Source: Limonium bicolor (lineage: Eukaryota; Streptophyta; Magnoliopsida; Caryophyllales; Plumbaginaceae). Taken from it: a stretch of DNA of 64,000 nucleotides. Below, piece by piece: positions 46,201-58,518 of the stretch. Within the stretch, counting starts at the first letter, position 1. Each line of letters starts with the position of its first letter. Under the pieces are notes generated by a model. It did not search any database, had not been told where the DNA came from, and worked only from the letters and a program-made list of their open reading frames with translations. The translations under genes were made by a program, and so were the position numbers. The stretch lies in assembly GCA_023374045.1 (NCBI GenBank), contig CM041779.1, positions 295,564,167-295,628,166 on the forward strand, read 5' to 3'.

Positions 46201-47308
46201 GGTTTACACCGGCTTGTGTGTTGTTTGTTTTTCTGTGTGTTTATGACCTTGTAAGATTAAGGCATGTAATGAGTTTACAGTTGTTTAAGTTATTGTATCG
46301 GAAAGATGTGTCTCATTTCCCTTGTGTGTGTGTGTCTAACATGACCTAAATACTTGCTTGTGAATTTGTTGATTAAGTCCAGCAATGGGACTTCTAACAA
46401 GTGCTAACCGGGGAAGTGAGGAGTCCGGTAGTTCCGGCCACGCGTGTGAGTATGGGAGTCAATGTCATAACCGGTTCGATTCTCTTTGTATGTTAATGTT
46501 GTCTTCTCTTTTGGTTTTCAACCTTCCCTTTAGCTTAACCAAGACTATTTTACTGACTCACGTCGTGCCACAGGGGCATACTATGTTTTGTTCGGTGTGC
46601 TTGGATCACTATATCCGACGCACCTGTGTGTTAAGTTATTCGTTCAATTTAACAGGATAGTAACGAGTTATGTAACGAGCTTAGCATGAGTTTGGCAACA
46701 TTCTCTAGGCTCTCCATGTGATCTAATTGTGTTGGTTCGTTTCTTAAAAGGATTCGTTCTTGTATGTTATGTGTGTTGTTGTTATGCAATACTCTTGCTA
46801 TGATATATATGTTGTATGTTTAAAACGAATGCCATGTCATCATGACAATTAGTTGCGCGTATCCCGTAGCCGATGGGCTGTGCATTAACCATACCAGCCA
46901 AGGGTTGCTGACCCCCTCGGGGGCTCCATATTTATATTTGCAGGATGAGGATCGAAGAAGCTGAGTGGCTGTAGATCTTGGTTGATGGTATACTTTTGAT
47001 ACATTTTGGGTGGTAGGCCCGGGATGCGCCTGTGCTCCCGTGGCGGTATATTTTGGATAATGAATACATTACAGTGACAGTTTATAGTGATGGTTGTAAA
47101 TAAATACTCGGTATTGTATATTATGTATTTATGGTTTAGTTCTATGCTCGGGAGTCTGATCATCAGACCGGTACACTTGTATTTATTCTGCCTTGTTAAC
47201 CACGTGGGTGGTTAACGGCGTTGTAGCACCGAACCGTTAGTTATTGTTTAGTTGTTTATTTCCGCTGCGATTTAGGTAAATTGTTAAGTACGTTGTAGGG
47301 GTGTTACA
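43287..47308 (+). repeat. 3' LTR of E2
   Basis: TGAAATACCCC ... GGGGTGTTACA, 4022 bp, followed by the target duplication GGATT. Differences from the 5' LTR are scattered single bases and small indels. Confidence 0.94.
45554..45957 (+). repeat. Palindrome array GACCGACCTT / AAGGTCGGTC, E2 3' LTR
   Basis: Copy of 35109-35513. A few half-sites have lost pairing here (for example at about 45798 and 45865-45880), so some stems are imperfect. Confidence 0.88.
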
Positions 47309-47313
47309 GGATT

Positions 47314-47630
47314 ACACCGGCTTGTGTGCTACCTGTTGTATGAATTAACGACCAAGATAATTGCATGTAAAATGTTGTATTACTCTTGTGCACTGTTGTG
47401 TTATTTTGTGTGCATGAACGATACTAACTGTAACGTGTATGTTCCACGCATACAACACTACATTACCAGTGGATTAAATACCTACGTATTATTATACCGA
47501 GAACTTGTACTCAAGTTTCTCACTAACTTCCTTTTATAGTCGTTCTCCTAATCGTGATAACTGACATTACACATTGTGTTCTTGTTTAACGTCCTTGTGT
47601 GACACCTAACAAATTCTAAGCTACGAGAAT
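47314..47630 (+). repeat. Continuation of LTR8 after E2
   Basis: ACACCGGCTTGTGTGCTACC joins the left part through the GGATT target site. It is cut at 47630 by the next LTR start; the true 3' end of LTR8 is not in view. Confidence 0.72.
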
Positions 47631-48738
47631 TGAAATACCCCAAACCTTGATATGTTTTTTAAATGTTAAAACATGGTATTTAAAGGCTAAAAAGTGCCTT
47701 AGAAACATCAGTGGACAATTTAAACCGTAGTAAAACACAATAAAGCACTAAGACACAGCTTGAGCAAAAACATGCTCTAAGCTTGGAGTGAACTTGGTTG
47801 GGACCCAAAGGACCTACCAAGACTTGGTAATATTCAATTATGATTTAATAAGGCTAATTAAGTCCTTAGGAAACTTTGGTAGACAGTTAAACCAAACAAA
47901 ACACAAGAAAATACCTTAAAGTCAATAAGAGCAAAAATGTGCTCTAAGCTTGGGATAAATTTGTATAAGACCTAAAGGTCATACCTATACCTTATAAATA
48001 TGTTAATGAACATATTAAACCAATTACCAAAGAAAACCAAGCTTGAAAACAAGTTAAAACACAAAATGTGCTTTAAGGAGTCTTAAAGCACATTTTTGAA
48101 AAATTATCTTGTAAATGAGTTTTGAATGGCTAAATGTCCATCATTACTCTTTAATTAACATGTGTACTAATTAGTATCACATTAGGAAGTCTAAATCAAT
48201 GAGAAATCAAAAATTTCACATGTATGTGCCTTGTTTTTGTGAATAGTAACTAAAATATGCTAGTTTATGACATAAGTCAATATAAGTAAGTTAATTGGTC
48301 AACAAAGACCAAAACACCCTTATTATTAAATGGGAGCCGGTTTTTGTAGGGTGAGTCATCACCATTTACAAATCAATTAAAGAAAGAAAGAAATAAAGTA
48401 AAGTACTATTCTACTTTAATTACATAAATATCTAAACAAGAGCACTCTCTCACCTCATTATCTTATTTCCTTCACTCACCACCGTAGCCTTCTCTATCCT
48501 CCCTTCTTGAAATTGTTTTTGCTACAGCAAAAACATACCATATCCATCTTTGAATGCTTGTATCTTCTAGCTCCATACACCAAATCAAATTCCAAGACCA
48601 TATTTGTCTTAGTTAGGTCAAGCTCTACACTTCTCTCTTTTCAAATCTTCAAGAACTCCATTTTGGTGCCATGAAGATTCTCCATTGAAGGAGCTTGAGC
48701 TTACCTTTTCATGCCTTGTTATTCTCCTTTGCTTCAAG

Positions 48739-49238
48739 GTAAGGAAAGTCAAAGAAAAATTTCATTTCCTTTTGTTTTCATAAGTGACCGAAATCACCTT
48801 CTTCATGGTGTTTTCTTTTGCTTTGTTCTAGCTTCATTCCAACCATTCAAGGGCTTGGTGGAGACCTCTCTTGTTACATATTCAAGTTCTCTTTCAAATT
48901 CAAAGGTAAATATCATTTTAGTGTATTAAAACACTTATGCTAAACTAGGGTTTGTATATGAGTTTAAGTGTGAATTCTTAAGCTCATTACCCTTATATGT
49001 ATATTGATTAGAAAGTTGACAAGTGATCAAACTCCTTGCTGATTTTCGGTTTAAGGAAACAAGAAAGAAGTTTGAGAGGAAAAGAGGTAAACAAACTATC
49101 TTAATGTAGTGTAAATGCCTTAGGAAAATGAGCTTGATTTGCTTAATAAAATACCTAAGGAGCCAATGGCAAATGACCTAGTAAAATGCTCTCAAGGAAA
49201 CTATTAAGGGGCATATGTGATGTTGGGTGTATTTGCAG
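48739..49238 (+). other. Candidate three-intron leader in LTR5
   Basis: Introns 48739-48831, 48906-49011 and 49087-49238, of 93, 106 and 152 bases, with the same donor and acceptor words as E1 and E2. Confidence 0.45.
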
Positions 49239-50045
49239 GTTAAAGGCAATATATTATGTGGGAAATTCAGTGTTTAAGGTTTATGCAATTTAAGGGCCTA
49301 AGAGCCATGTTATTTAAGGGCCTAAGTGCCAAGCAATTTAAGTTTATGCACTATATTGTGATGTAGTGTAAAATTTGGTGAGTGTTGTGTGTGAGAATAC
49401 TCTTGATGGATTTTAGGTGTTCTTGAATGAAATAAGGTAAAAACCTAAGTGTTTGGATGTGAGAATATACAAGAGAAGCTATGGCAAAATTTGGAAAATG
49501 TATAAGAAGTTCTAAGTGTTTTAAATAAGTTTTGGTGAACTAGGAAGTGTTAAAGGTGAACAAGTGTTTTACTAGGGAAGAAAGCATGTATTAAGGTGAT
49601 TTAGAGTGATACAAGGATTTAGGTATTATCTTGGAAGTTCTAGGAATTCAATGTGTGTTTTGAGGATGTATTAAAGTCTTGGAGAAGTTTGTTTAAGGTT
49701 TAGGAATGTTGATGTACAAGGAGGAAATGATGTTTAGGTAAGATGTGAAAAAGGAGATTTAGTTATTAAGAAAAGATGTTTGAGAGATGATGTTATGATG
49801 GTAAGGAAACATTTTTGGCATAGTGGTTATCATAATTATGAAACATCACTTAGAGGAACTAAAGAGAAAACATTATAAGTGATAGGAATTTTGGTAAGAA
49901 ACATTGTAAGTGTTTATGGAGTTATAAAATGAGTTTTATGGTTGTTGTATGAAGGGTTAAATGTGCCAAATGATGTTAGAACACATTATGAGGCTTGAGG
50001 AGAAGTTTGGAGAAAGTTTGACAAGTTTTGGACAAGTTCTGATGT

Positions 50046-50232
50046 TGTCCGACCCAGTGGTCCGACCCAGGGTGGGTCGGACAGCCTCTGTTAATTCACC
50101 CGTTGATGTTTCTGGAATGGTCCGACCCAGAGGACTTGGGTTGGACATGGGTCGGACGGGAGAACTTGAAAGACGGAAAAAGTTTCTGGAACGGTCCGAC
50201 CCAGTTGTGGGTCGGACGGTGGGTCGGACGGC
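50046..50232 (+). repeat. Palindrome array GTCCGACCCA / TGGGTCGGAC
   Basis: Three to four inverted pairs. The half-site differs by one or two bases from that of E1 (GACCGACCCA), and both arms changed together. Confidence 0.85.
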
Positions 50233-50796
50233 CCAAAACATGTAAAAAAAAAACAAACTAAGTGTGGTTTAAGTAGTAAACCCTAGTGAGTTATAATGAC
50301 AATTTAGTGGGGGAAAAGTTGTATTAAAATGTAAAAGTAAAACAAGTTAAAATGTGAAGTTACTTAACTAAGTTAACGGGGTTAAGTTATGAGCATTAGA
50401 CTTTAAACAATCATGTTACCCCGATGTTAATTAAAGTACATGTAATATTATCAGTTGTTCGAGAATTGCTCGAGGAACATAAGTGGACATGATAGAGTGG
50501 ACTCCGGTGACAGGTATGGTTTTCTTGCAACCTATGTCCTACCGGATTACACCGGCTTGTATGCCAATGTGTTTTTCTGAATGTTTGCCACGTTGTAAGA
50601 TAAAACATGTAATGAGTTTACAGTAATTCATATATGTGACGTGTCTGGTTCCGATACCATTTAACCTCGGAAGTGCTAACCTTAGTTAACTGAGTCTAGG
50701 ATCACATGAGAGTTCGGTATTCGGATTAAACGACCCGAACCATGGGACGTTCTAACCACGGCTATGCGTGTGTTAATTGTGTTATATTTGTGTGTG

Positions 50797-53700
50797 TGTA
50801 ACACCCCAACTACCACCATTCACATCACATCAAACTGCAGCGGAAAACACATCTCATCACATTACTTAATTCAATGGTGTTACACGCCGTTAACCACCAA
50901 CGTGGCTAACAAGGCTAATACATTTACATTGTATCGGTCTGATGGACCAGATTCCCGAGCAACTACACAATACAATCCTTATACCATTTCCAACATTTAT
51001 TATACACACACATTCCCACTGTACCGAGTATTTACCAACTAATGCCGATAACAATTTCGGTCTTACTACGCCTACAATGCATACGCCATTTAAATGGCTA
51101 CCCATGTATAAACATCTACCCCATCCTACTCTCGAACGGCTGCCAGCTCCTTGTACCTGAAATAGAAAGAGGAGAAAAGGGTGGCCCCCAAGGGGCTCAG
51201 CACCTTTGCTGGTATGGTAATCCCGCAGTCCGCATGCTACCGGGCCACGCCCAACTAATTGTCGTCTTAGCATGCGGTTGATTATATTTAAATCATGCAT
51301 GTAAACCATAAACACACATCACATTGCATGCGCCCAACAATAGGGCTCAACAAACATCCAACACATCCACACATAACAAATCTCATATTGTTTCCTTTAA
51401 CGCTAGAGTGACTCTCCTCTAACGGAGCTACCTCCTTAATAGACGACACTTACCCATTAACCGGGTTATCCTTAACTGCCTCTTATTATAAACCAGATTT
51501 CACATCCATATTCCATATCCACAATAACACATAACACCACAAGTACGGTTCTCATTAGGAACCTTCCACCATAGTTAATAAACACGGTGAGCCTAGAGAT
51601 TGTTGCCAACCCCATGCTAAGCTCGTTACATATCTCGTTACCGTCCTGTTAATTTGAACGGTTAACATAACACCAAGGTGCGTCGGATATAGTAATCCCA
51701 AGCACACCGAAACATCATTTGTATGCCCCTGTGGCCCGACGTGAGTCAGTAAACTAGCTTTGGATAAGCTAAGGGAAGGTTGAAACCAAATTGGAATACA
51801 ACCCATACATACACCAAGAGAGTCGAACCGGATATGACATCGACTCCCGTCCTCACACGCGTGGCCGGAACATGACCGGACTCCTCACCCCCCCATTAGT
51901 ACATATATACTTATAAATAAGTAGTTAGAGATCCATTATGGAGCCTACCACATCCACACACCATACGGTATCATAACCGAGTTAAGCACACAAGGGAGGT
52001 TCACACACTTGCATACAACAACAATATCCAACTAACTCACACATAGCCGTGGTTAGAACGTTCCCAAGGTTTGGGTCGTTAACTCCGAATACCGATCTCT
52101 CACATGTTCCTAGTTCTAGTTAGCTAAGGTTCAACACTTATTTGAGGTTAAACGGTATCGGAGACCAGATGCGCCACATAAATGAATTACTATAAACTCA
52201 TTACAGGTTTTAATCTTACAAGGTGGCAAACACTCAGAAAAACACATTGGCATACAAGCCAGTGTAATCCGGTAGGACACAGGTTGCAAGAAAACCATAC
52301 CTGTCACCGGAGTCCACTCTACCATGTCCACTTACGTTCCTCGAACAATTCTCGAACAACTGGTACATTGCAATTACTTTCATTAACATTGGGGTAACAT
52401 GATTGCTTAATAACTAATGCCCATAGTTAACCCCGTCATCCCGTTGTACTTAATTTATTTATGTGATCGTGAGTTCAAAACTTACATATTCATTCTCACA
52501 CTTGTTTATACTTCCAATGGCCTTTAAAGGTCACCAGACAAGGCCTAAACATCATCTAAAACCATTATCATTCACTTCCCCATCTTAAACACACTTAATA
52601 ACACTCTCTGGTGCACTTTTAGGGTGGTCCGGGTTTGTGTCCGAGTTTACAAACCCGGACCATCTCATCGCAATACTCTCTGCCCAATTTTTCACCTGGT
52701 CCGGGTTTGTATCCGAGTTTACAAACCCGGACCACCTACAGAATTTACTCTCTGGTATGTTTTTGGGGTGGTCCGGGTTTAGGTTCTTGTTTGCAAACCC
52801 GAACCACTCCAGTATTAGTCCAGAACATCATTTTTCAGCCACTCTTCAACCACCAAACCAAGCCTAACCTTCTCCTAATTTTTCTACTTAAATCCTAACA
52901 TGTTTTAACACTAATTTAGCACCTCAAACCTCATCTGATTCCTTGTCTAATACATCACCCAATTCTTGCAAAATTCATCAACACTTGTGATATCTTTTCC
53001 TTAAGTACCTAAGTGGTGTTTCACCTTAAATGACCACTACACTAAAATGCTTCCTCACCTTCAATACATCATCTCCCAAGCATCTCCTCTTACTAACCAA
53101 ATCTTCTTTTCACAACTTCCTAAAATTCCTTTCTCAAAACCTTACCTAAACATCATTCTCTCCATACTCATCAATATTACCTAAACCTTAAACAACTTCT
53201 CCAAGACTTTAATACATCCTAAAAACTCTCATTGGATTTTCTAGGACTTCCAAGATAATGCCTAAATCCTTGTAGCACCTTAGAACACCTTAATGCATGT
53301 TTTCTTCCTTAGTGAAACATTTACTCATTCCTAACAATTCCTAGTCCACCCAAGTTCATTCAAGCACTTAAAACTTCTTATACATTTTACAAATTTTGCC
53401 ATGGGTTCTCTTAGCACATCATCATTCCAAAACTCATAGTTTTCACCATTAAGCACTCAAGAACACCTAAATCCATCAAGAACACCATCACACACAAGAC
53501 TTCACCAAATTTACACTACATCACAATATAGTGCACAATTTAAATTGCTTGGCACTTAGGCCCTCAAACAACATGGCTCTTAGGCCCTTAAATTGCATAA
53601 ACCTTAAACACTGAATTTCCACAATATATAAGCCTTTGACCTGCAAATACACACAACAAGGCATATGTTCTTTTACTAGTCTCCTTGAGAACACTTTACT

Positions 53701-55235
53701 AAGTCATTCACCATTTGCTCTTTAGGTAGTTTTAACAAGCATTATAAGCTCATTTCTCCTAAGGCATTAAACCACATTAGGTTAGTATATTTACCTCTTT
53801 TCCACACAATCTTCTTTCTTGTTTCCTTATAAAACCGGTAAGGTATTTGACTCCTTGTCAACTACTAAACAATATACCAACATTGAAATGAGTATATAAG
53901 CTTTATGCTTCATCTCATTGTAAACCCTAGGTTTACATTGTTTCAAAACATTAATGTAGTTGTTTTACCTTGATCTTTGAAGAGAGTTTGAACATCTATC
54001 AAGAGAGGACTCCACCTAGTCCATGAAAGGTTGGAATGAAGCTAGAACAAAGTCACACAAAGAGCATCATTAATGGACATTTTCGGTCAAGGTAAAAACA
54101 TGGAGGAAACATGATTTTTCTTTGAGATTCCTTACCTAGAAGCAAAGGAGGTCAATAATATGTAGAAATATAAGCTCAAGCTCCTTCAATGGTGGAACTC
54201 CATGGCACCGAAATGGGGCTCTTGAAGTTTTGAGAAGATAGACTTGAAGAGCTTGATGAGAGGAAGAAGATGGTGGTGTTTGTTTTTGATTTGGTTAAGT
54301 GAGCTATGAATTATAGACAATGGAAGTTGGTGTTGATGGTGGTGCTGTAGCAAACCGTAGAAGAGCAGCAAGAAGGGAGGAAGAAGACGTTGGAAGTGAA
54401 GGGAAATGAGAGAATGAAGATAAAACTTGCTTTTGGAGATATTTAAGCTAAAAGCAAATAGTACTTTTGCTTTGTCATTACTTAACTTATTTATTTGTTC
54501 AAATGTGGTGAGTCACACATGAAAAACCGGCCCCCTTATATCACCTAGGGGTATAATAGTCTTTGTTGACCAATTTAATTACTTATAACAACATATGTTA
54601 CAAACTAGCTTATTAAAGTTACTATTCACTAAAACAAGGCACATAGATGTGAAATTTTTGATTTCCCATTGATATAGACTTCCAAATGTGATACTATATA
54701 GTACACATGTTAATTAAAGAGTAATGATGGACATTTAGCCATTCAAAACTCACTTACAAGACAATTTTTCAAAAACGTGCTTTAAGACTCCTTAAAGCAC
54801 TTTTGTGTTTTAACTTGTTTTCAAGCTTGGTTTTCTTTGGTAATTGATTTAATATGTTCATTAACATATTTATAAGGTATAGGTATGACCATTAGGTCTT
54901 ATACAAATTTATCCCAAGCTTAGAGCATATTTTAGCCCATATTGACCTTAAGGTATTTATTTGTGTTTTGTTTGGTTTCATTGTCTACCAAGGTTTCCTA
55001 AGGACTTAATTAGCCTTATAAAATCATAATTAAATATTATCAAGTCTTGGTAGGCTCCTTGGGTTCTAACCAAGTCCACTCAAGCTTAGAGCATGTTTTT
55101 GCTCAAACCGTGTCTTAGTGTTTTATTTTGTTTTACCATGGTTTAAATGGTTCATTGATGTTTCTAAGGCACTTTTTAGCCTTTAAATACCATAGTTTAA
55201 CATTTAAACAACATACCAAGGTTTGGGGTATTTCA
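50797..55235 (-). repeat. Solo LTR, Tekay type, minus strand (LTR6), target duplication GTGTG
   Basis: Plus-strand edges TGTAACACCCC and GGGGTATTTCA, 4439 bp, flanked by GTGTG at 50792-50796 and 55236-55240. Read on the minus strand it has the same parts: U3 stem (about 54775), leader donor (GCTTCTAG|GTAAGG at 54135), acceptor TTTGCAG (53641) and array (52624-52808). No interior, so it is a solo LTR. Confidence 0.92.
52624..52808 (-). repeat. Palindrome array GGTCCGGGTTTG / CAAACCCGGACC in LTR6
   Basis: Three inverted pairs, 60-70 bases apart, in the region where E1, E2 and LTR5 have other half-sites. The third pair is imperfect (GAACCAC). Confidence 0.87.
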
Positions 55236-55240
55236 GTGTG

Positions 55241-55294
55241 TATGTAAGGATCTCCCTTGTATGTGTAACCCAGTTATAATACTGTATGATGTGT
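55241..55294 (+). repeat. Short continuation of LTR5
   Basis: 54 bases that follow the second GTGTG of LTR6 and end where the next reversed LTR starts. The 3' end of LTR5 is not in the window. Confidence 0.55.
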
Positions 55295-56478
55295 TGTAAC
55301 ACCCCTACCGCTAATACCGTCTTTACCGTCCAATCTCCTTATACATTCGTACTCTCGCAGTGGATACATTCTTACTCAACGGCGGGTGATACAATGCCGT
55401 TAGCCACCCACGTGACTAACAAGGCTACTAATACATACAACATCGGTCTGATGGACCGGAATATCCGAGTACTACTCAAATACAATACATACTCCCATTA
55501 CTTACTGAGTACTACAATACTCCATTCAATACAATACTCCATACTTCAGTACAAGATAATACACAACACATACCGAGTTTACTGAGTTCCAAATACAAAT
55601 ACGATACCTCTTCAATTCCACGCATACTCATTAAGAGTCTATCCACTACCCGTTCCTCACAACTACATACTTGCAACTTACGTAATAGTGTACCCCTTGG
55701 TACATTTCTACATGCAAGGCTACAAGTCTTATACCATTTACTACAATCTACCTTTCATTCCTAGTAATCTAGGCATGTCCACCGGTCTCTTCTGTGACTA
55801 GGTCTGCTTCGGGTACCTGCACACTAAAAACGTTCCCCCTAGGGGGTCAGCTTACGCTGAATATGATAATCGCATACCCCGCGTACTAGCGAGGGTACGC
55901 CGACCATTTGGTCGAATACATGCAATTCATTTTGCAATACATACATACATACATACATACATACATACATACTTACATGCTTCCATTCACGATACTACAA
56001 TACTACACAAGGTATACATACATACGCACAGTACAATACATGCTTGGAAGACAATACAAGTCAACCAATACTTACTTACCATCTTCCAGAATACACATAC
56101 ACAATACATACTCATTACATACTCAATACGCAATACGGAGATACAATTCTCCAATACATACAAAGGTCCAGTTAGCTTCATTACACACCCAGGTTAATCG
56201 GGTGTTCAATACTTTTTGCTCCAGGTCAATGACTTGCAATAGTCAAGACCAATACACATGAAATACTTACTTCTTACATACTTTACTTCCAGTTAAGTCA
56301 GTATGACCTCCGGGCAGGGATTACTACATCCCACCACCGGGCTTTAGGGTGGCCCCCTAATCCAGGATGCTACCCATTCAAGGGATTGGTCCATGGAAAA
56401 GATTATAGCCAGGATTCGGATCCAACCTCTTGTGTTTCCTTATCCTCACGCGTGGCCGAAACTACATCGGACTTCTAC
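55295..56478 (-). repeat. Tekay-type LTR, minus strand, partial (LTR7)
   Basis: Starts TGTAACACCCCTACC (the 3' end of an LTR seen on the minus strand). It shares the CCCCCTAGGGGGTCAGC segment (about 55835-55855) with the GACCCCCTCGGGGGCT of other LTRs. It is cut at 56478 by the right Athila element. No array region lies within this part. Confidence 0.75.
55938..55973. repeat. (CATA)n microsatellite
   Basis: About nine perfect CATA units, with looser CATAC words continuing on both sides. Confidence 0.9.
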
Positions 56479-56752
56479 TGATAAGTGTCTAAATGAGCAT
56501 GTTATTTAGGTGTATTTCATGTATAATATTAGCACTTTTCTTGCTCATTTCTCCACTTCGGTTAGTTTTCCTCTAGTTTATGTTTTATTGTTTATCTCAC
56601 AAATTATTGGTTTAACATAAGGAAAACCAAACCGGGAGTGAAGTAGACAAAGAGACGAACGCGTGGACACAAACGGCTCAGAAAACGGAGTCCAAACGAA
56701 GAATCTAGAGCCGGTCAAAGTTTGAAGGAAAACAGGCCACGGTCAATGGTTG

Positions 56753-56951
56753 CAACCGCCCAAGAAGTGGCGGTCCTCTCTGGTGCAACCGCCAGGCGGT
56801 CTTCTCAGCTGCTACCGCCACCTAACAGGCGGACAACACCTGCTCAACCGCGAGGCGGACACCACCACCACTACCGCCACTTATGAGGCGGTCCGCTAGG
56901 CGGACACCACCACCTCTACCGCCACTTATCAGGCGGTCTTCCACAGGCGGA
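56753..56951 (+). repeat. Palindrome array ACCGCC / GGCGGT
   Basis: At least six inverted pairs, such as ACCGCCACTTATCAGGCGGT, in about 200 bases, 200-400 bases upstream of the TATA box. Confidence 0.85.
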
Positions 56952-57159
56952 CAAGATAAAATCGCGCCCGAACATAGTTTTCTTCCTCGCGCGACTCTGC
57001 AACTCGCCTTATCTATCTACCCCCCGTCGCCTACCTTATTTCGCTCACGCGTATCCAGCTCCTGTCCCCTGCATTAAATGAAGCAATCAATGCTTCAATC
57101 AGTGAAGAAATCAACAGAGGCAATCAACTGCAAGTCTTCTACGTAGTCTTTCTTTCTTC

Positions 57160-57167
57160 TATAAATA
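57160..57167 (+). promoter_or_regulatory. TATA box of the right Athila LTR
   Basis: TATAAATA after a pyrimidine-rich stretch, at nearly the same LTR offset as in the left Athila. Confidence 0.62.
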
Positions 57168-58130
57168 CCCATTCCCTACAGCCTTGTACGAGTGCACGGA
57201 GAAAACCTGAAAATCACTCACACTCACCTCATCTCATTCTCTTCCAGTAAATCGCTCCCGTATACCATTTCACTCCATTAATTCTCTAATTCACCCACTT
57301 CACTTATAATAGCCTACGTACATGTTCCACTCTTCGACCTCTCCATTTCTCCATTCACTAATCACGTCCCCGTGTTGTTATTACGTCCAACCTCTGTCAG
57401 ATTTATTACCAGTTAATATGTCTGGCTAAGGAGGATTTACTCCGGGCAAGGTTTTTAATTATGTAATCAATATTTTTACCGGTTTTAATAAATACAGTTT
57501 GTTACGCTTAAAGGATTTCTCTCACCATTTTAATAAATTACATGAATTTATTAAAATGCTTTCCTAAGTCTATTTTGATCAGACCAGGTGATAAATAGAC
57601 AGGTTATTTAAGCCGTAAATCTGGAGAAAACTTATTATGATTTAATAAGTTGTATTTACAGATGCAATTATAATTCCTTGAATTTAACGTCCGTTTACAT
57701 AGTTTTGCTCGAACCTTGATTAGACCGAGCATTTTCTGGTAAACGAGTTCTTAAGGGTCTATGACTTAGTCCTTAGGATAATAACAGGAATTTTGTCAAA
57801 CTAATATATTAAACCGGTAGAGATAGCATAATTAATCAGATTATATAAAACCTGAACCCGGAGTTCCATTTAATTCATCTGCACTCAGTAATTTAATCTG
57901 CTCTTTTAATTCTCTAAAAACAAGTCAATTAACTTCCCCCCTTTTGTGACAAGCTTAGGAACTATTTTAGCTCGCTATAAGTCCCACGGTTTGACCCCGG
58001 CCGCTTCTGTCTTCTACACTACTACGACCGGGTTTTAATTTGCAGCCCGACGGATATTTTGAGTATTAATTTCTTTCTTTTAATAACTACACCTCTTCTA
58101 AATCACTCACGATAAATCCAATCTGCAAAA

Positions 58131-58148
58131 TGGCGCCGTTGCCGGGGA
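58131..58148 (+). promoter_or_regulatory. Primer-binding site, tRNA-Asp type
   Basis: TGGCGCCGTTGCCGGGGA, the usual primer site of plant Athila elements, three bases after the LTR. Confidence 0.93.
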
Positions 58149-58518
58149 CTTGATTTAATCTAGTCCCTAAGCCCCGGTTAATTCACCTGTTTTAATTACA
58201 ATAATCTGTTAATCTATAAAAAAAAACTGTTAATCCAATTTTGGACATATAACCTCGGACATCTGACTTGGACAGTGGACATCTAACTTCTGATCTAACT
58301 TGGACATCTGACTACTAACTTGTTAATATTATTGTTATTTATTTCTGTCATTTCGTTCCATTGTCATTTCGTTCCATTGTCTCTAACTACTAACTTTAAA
58401 TTTTTGTCATTTCGTTCCATTGTATACTAACTACTAACTTTAAATTTCTGTCTACTAATTCCTAACATTTTTATTATTCTAACGTATAACCAGTTCTTTT
58501 CTCTGTTTTGAGTGGTGT
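58149..58518 (+). other. Untranslated leader of the right Athila with short direct repeats
   Basis: GTCATTTCGTTCCATTGT occurs three times and ACTAACTTTAAATTT twice between about 58345 and 58450; also repeated GGACATCTAACTT words. No coding signal before ATG 58519. Confidence 0.6.

Larger units (their letters stand above)
32843..47308 (+). mobile_element. Full-length Tekay-type chromovirus carrying an AlkB-like gene (E2)
   Basis: 14,466 bp with LTRs of 4025 and 4022 bp and GGATT on both sides (32838-32842 and 47309-47313), so both ends belong to one insertion. Order: 5' LTR, primer site, gag with two introns, AlkB-like dioxygenase, protease, reverse transcriptase, RNase H, integrase, chromodomain, polypurine tract, 3' LTR. 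The LTRs are nearly identical by eye, which means a fairly recent insertion. At least eight in-frame stops are present, so this copy is not active as it stands. Confidence 0.93.
47631..50796 (+). repeat. Tekay-type LTR, main part (LTR5)
   Basis: Begins TGAAATACCCCAAACC. It carries the U3 stem (about 48062), a CATAAATA element near 48423, leader splice sites (48739-49238) and a palindrome array (50046-50232). It is split at 50796 by LTR6 and resumes at 55241. The left flank is AGAAT. Confidence 0.82.
56479..58127 (+). repeat. 5' LTR of the right Athila element
   Basis: TGATAAGTGTC ... AATCTGCA, 1649 bp, ending three bases before the primer site. U3 holds the ACCGCC/GGCGGT array and a TATA box at 57160. 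Confidence 0.88.

Noticed and set aside
49961..50256. Frames of 94 and 99 codons on both strands across the LTR5 array
   Set aside because: Mirror-image frames over inverted repeats, with no coding signal outside the array.
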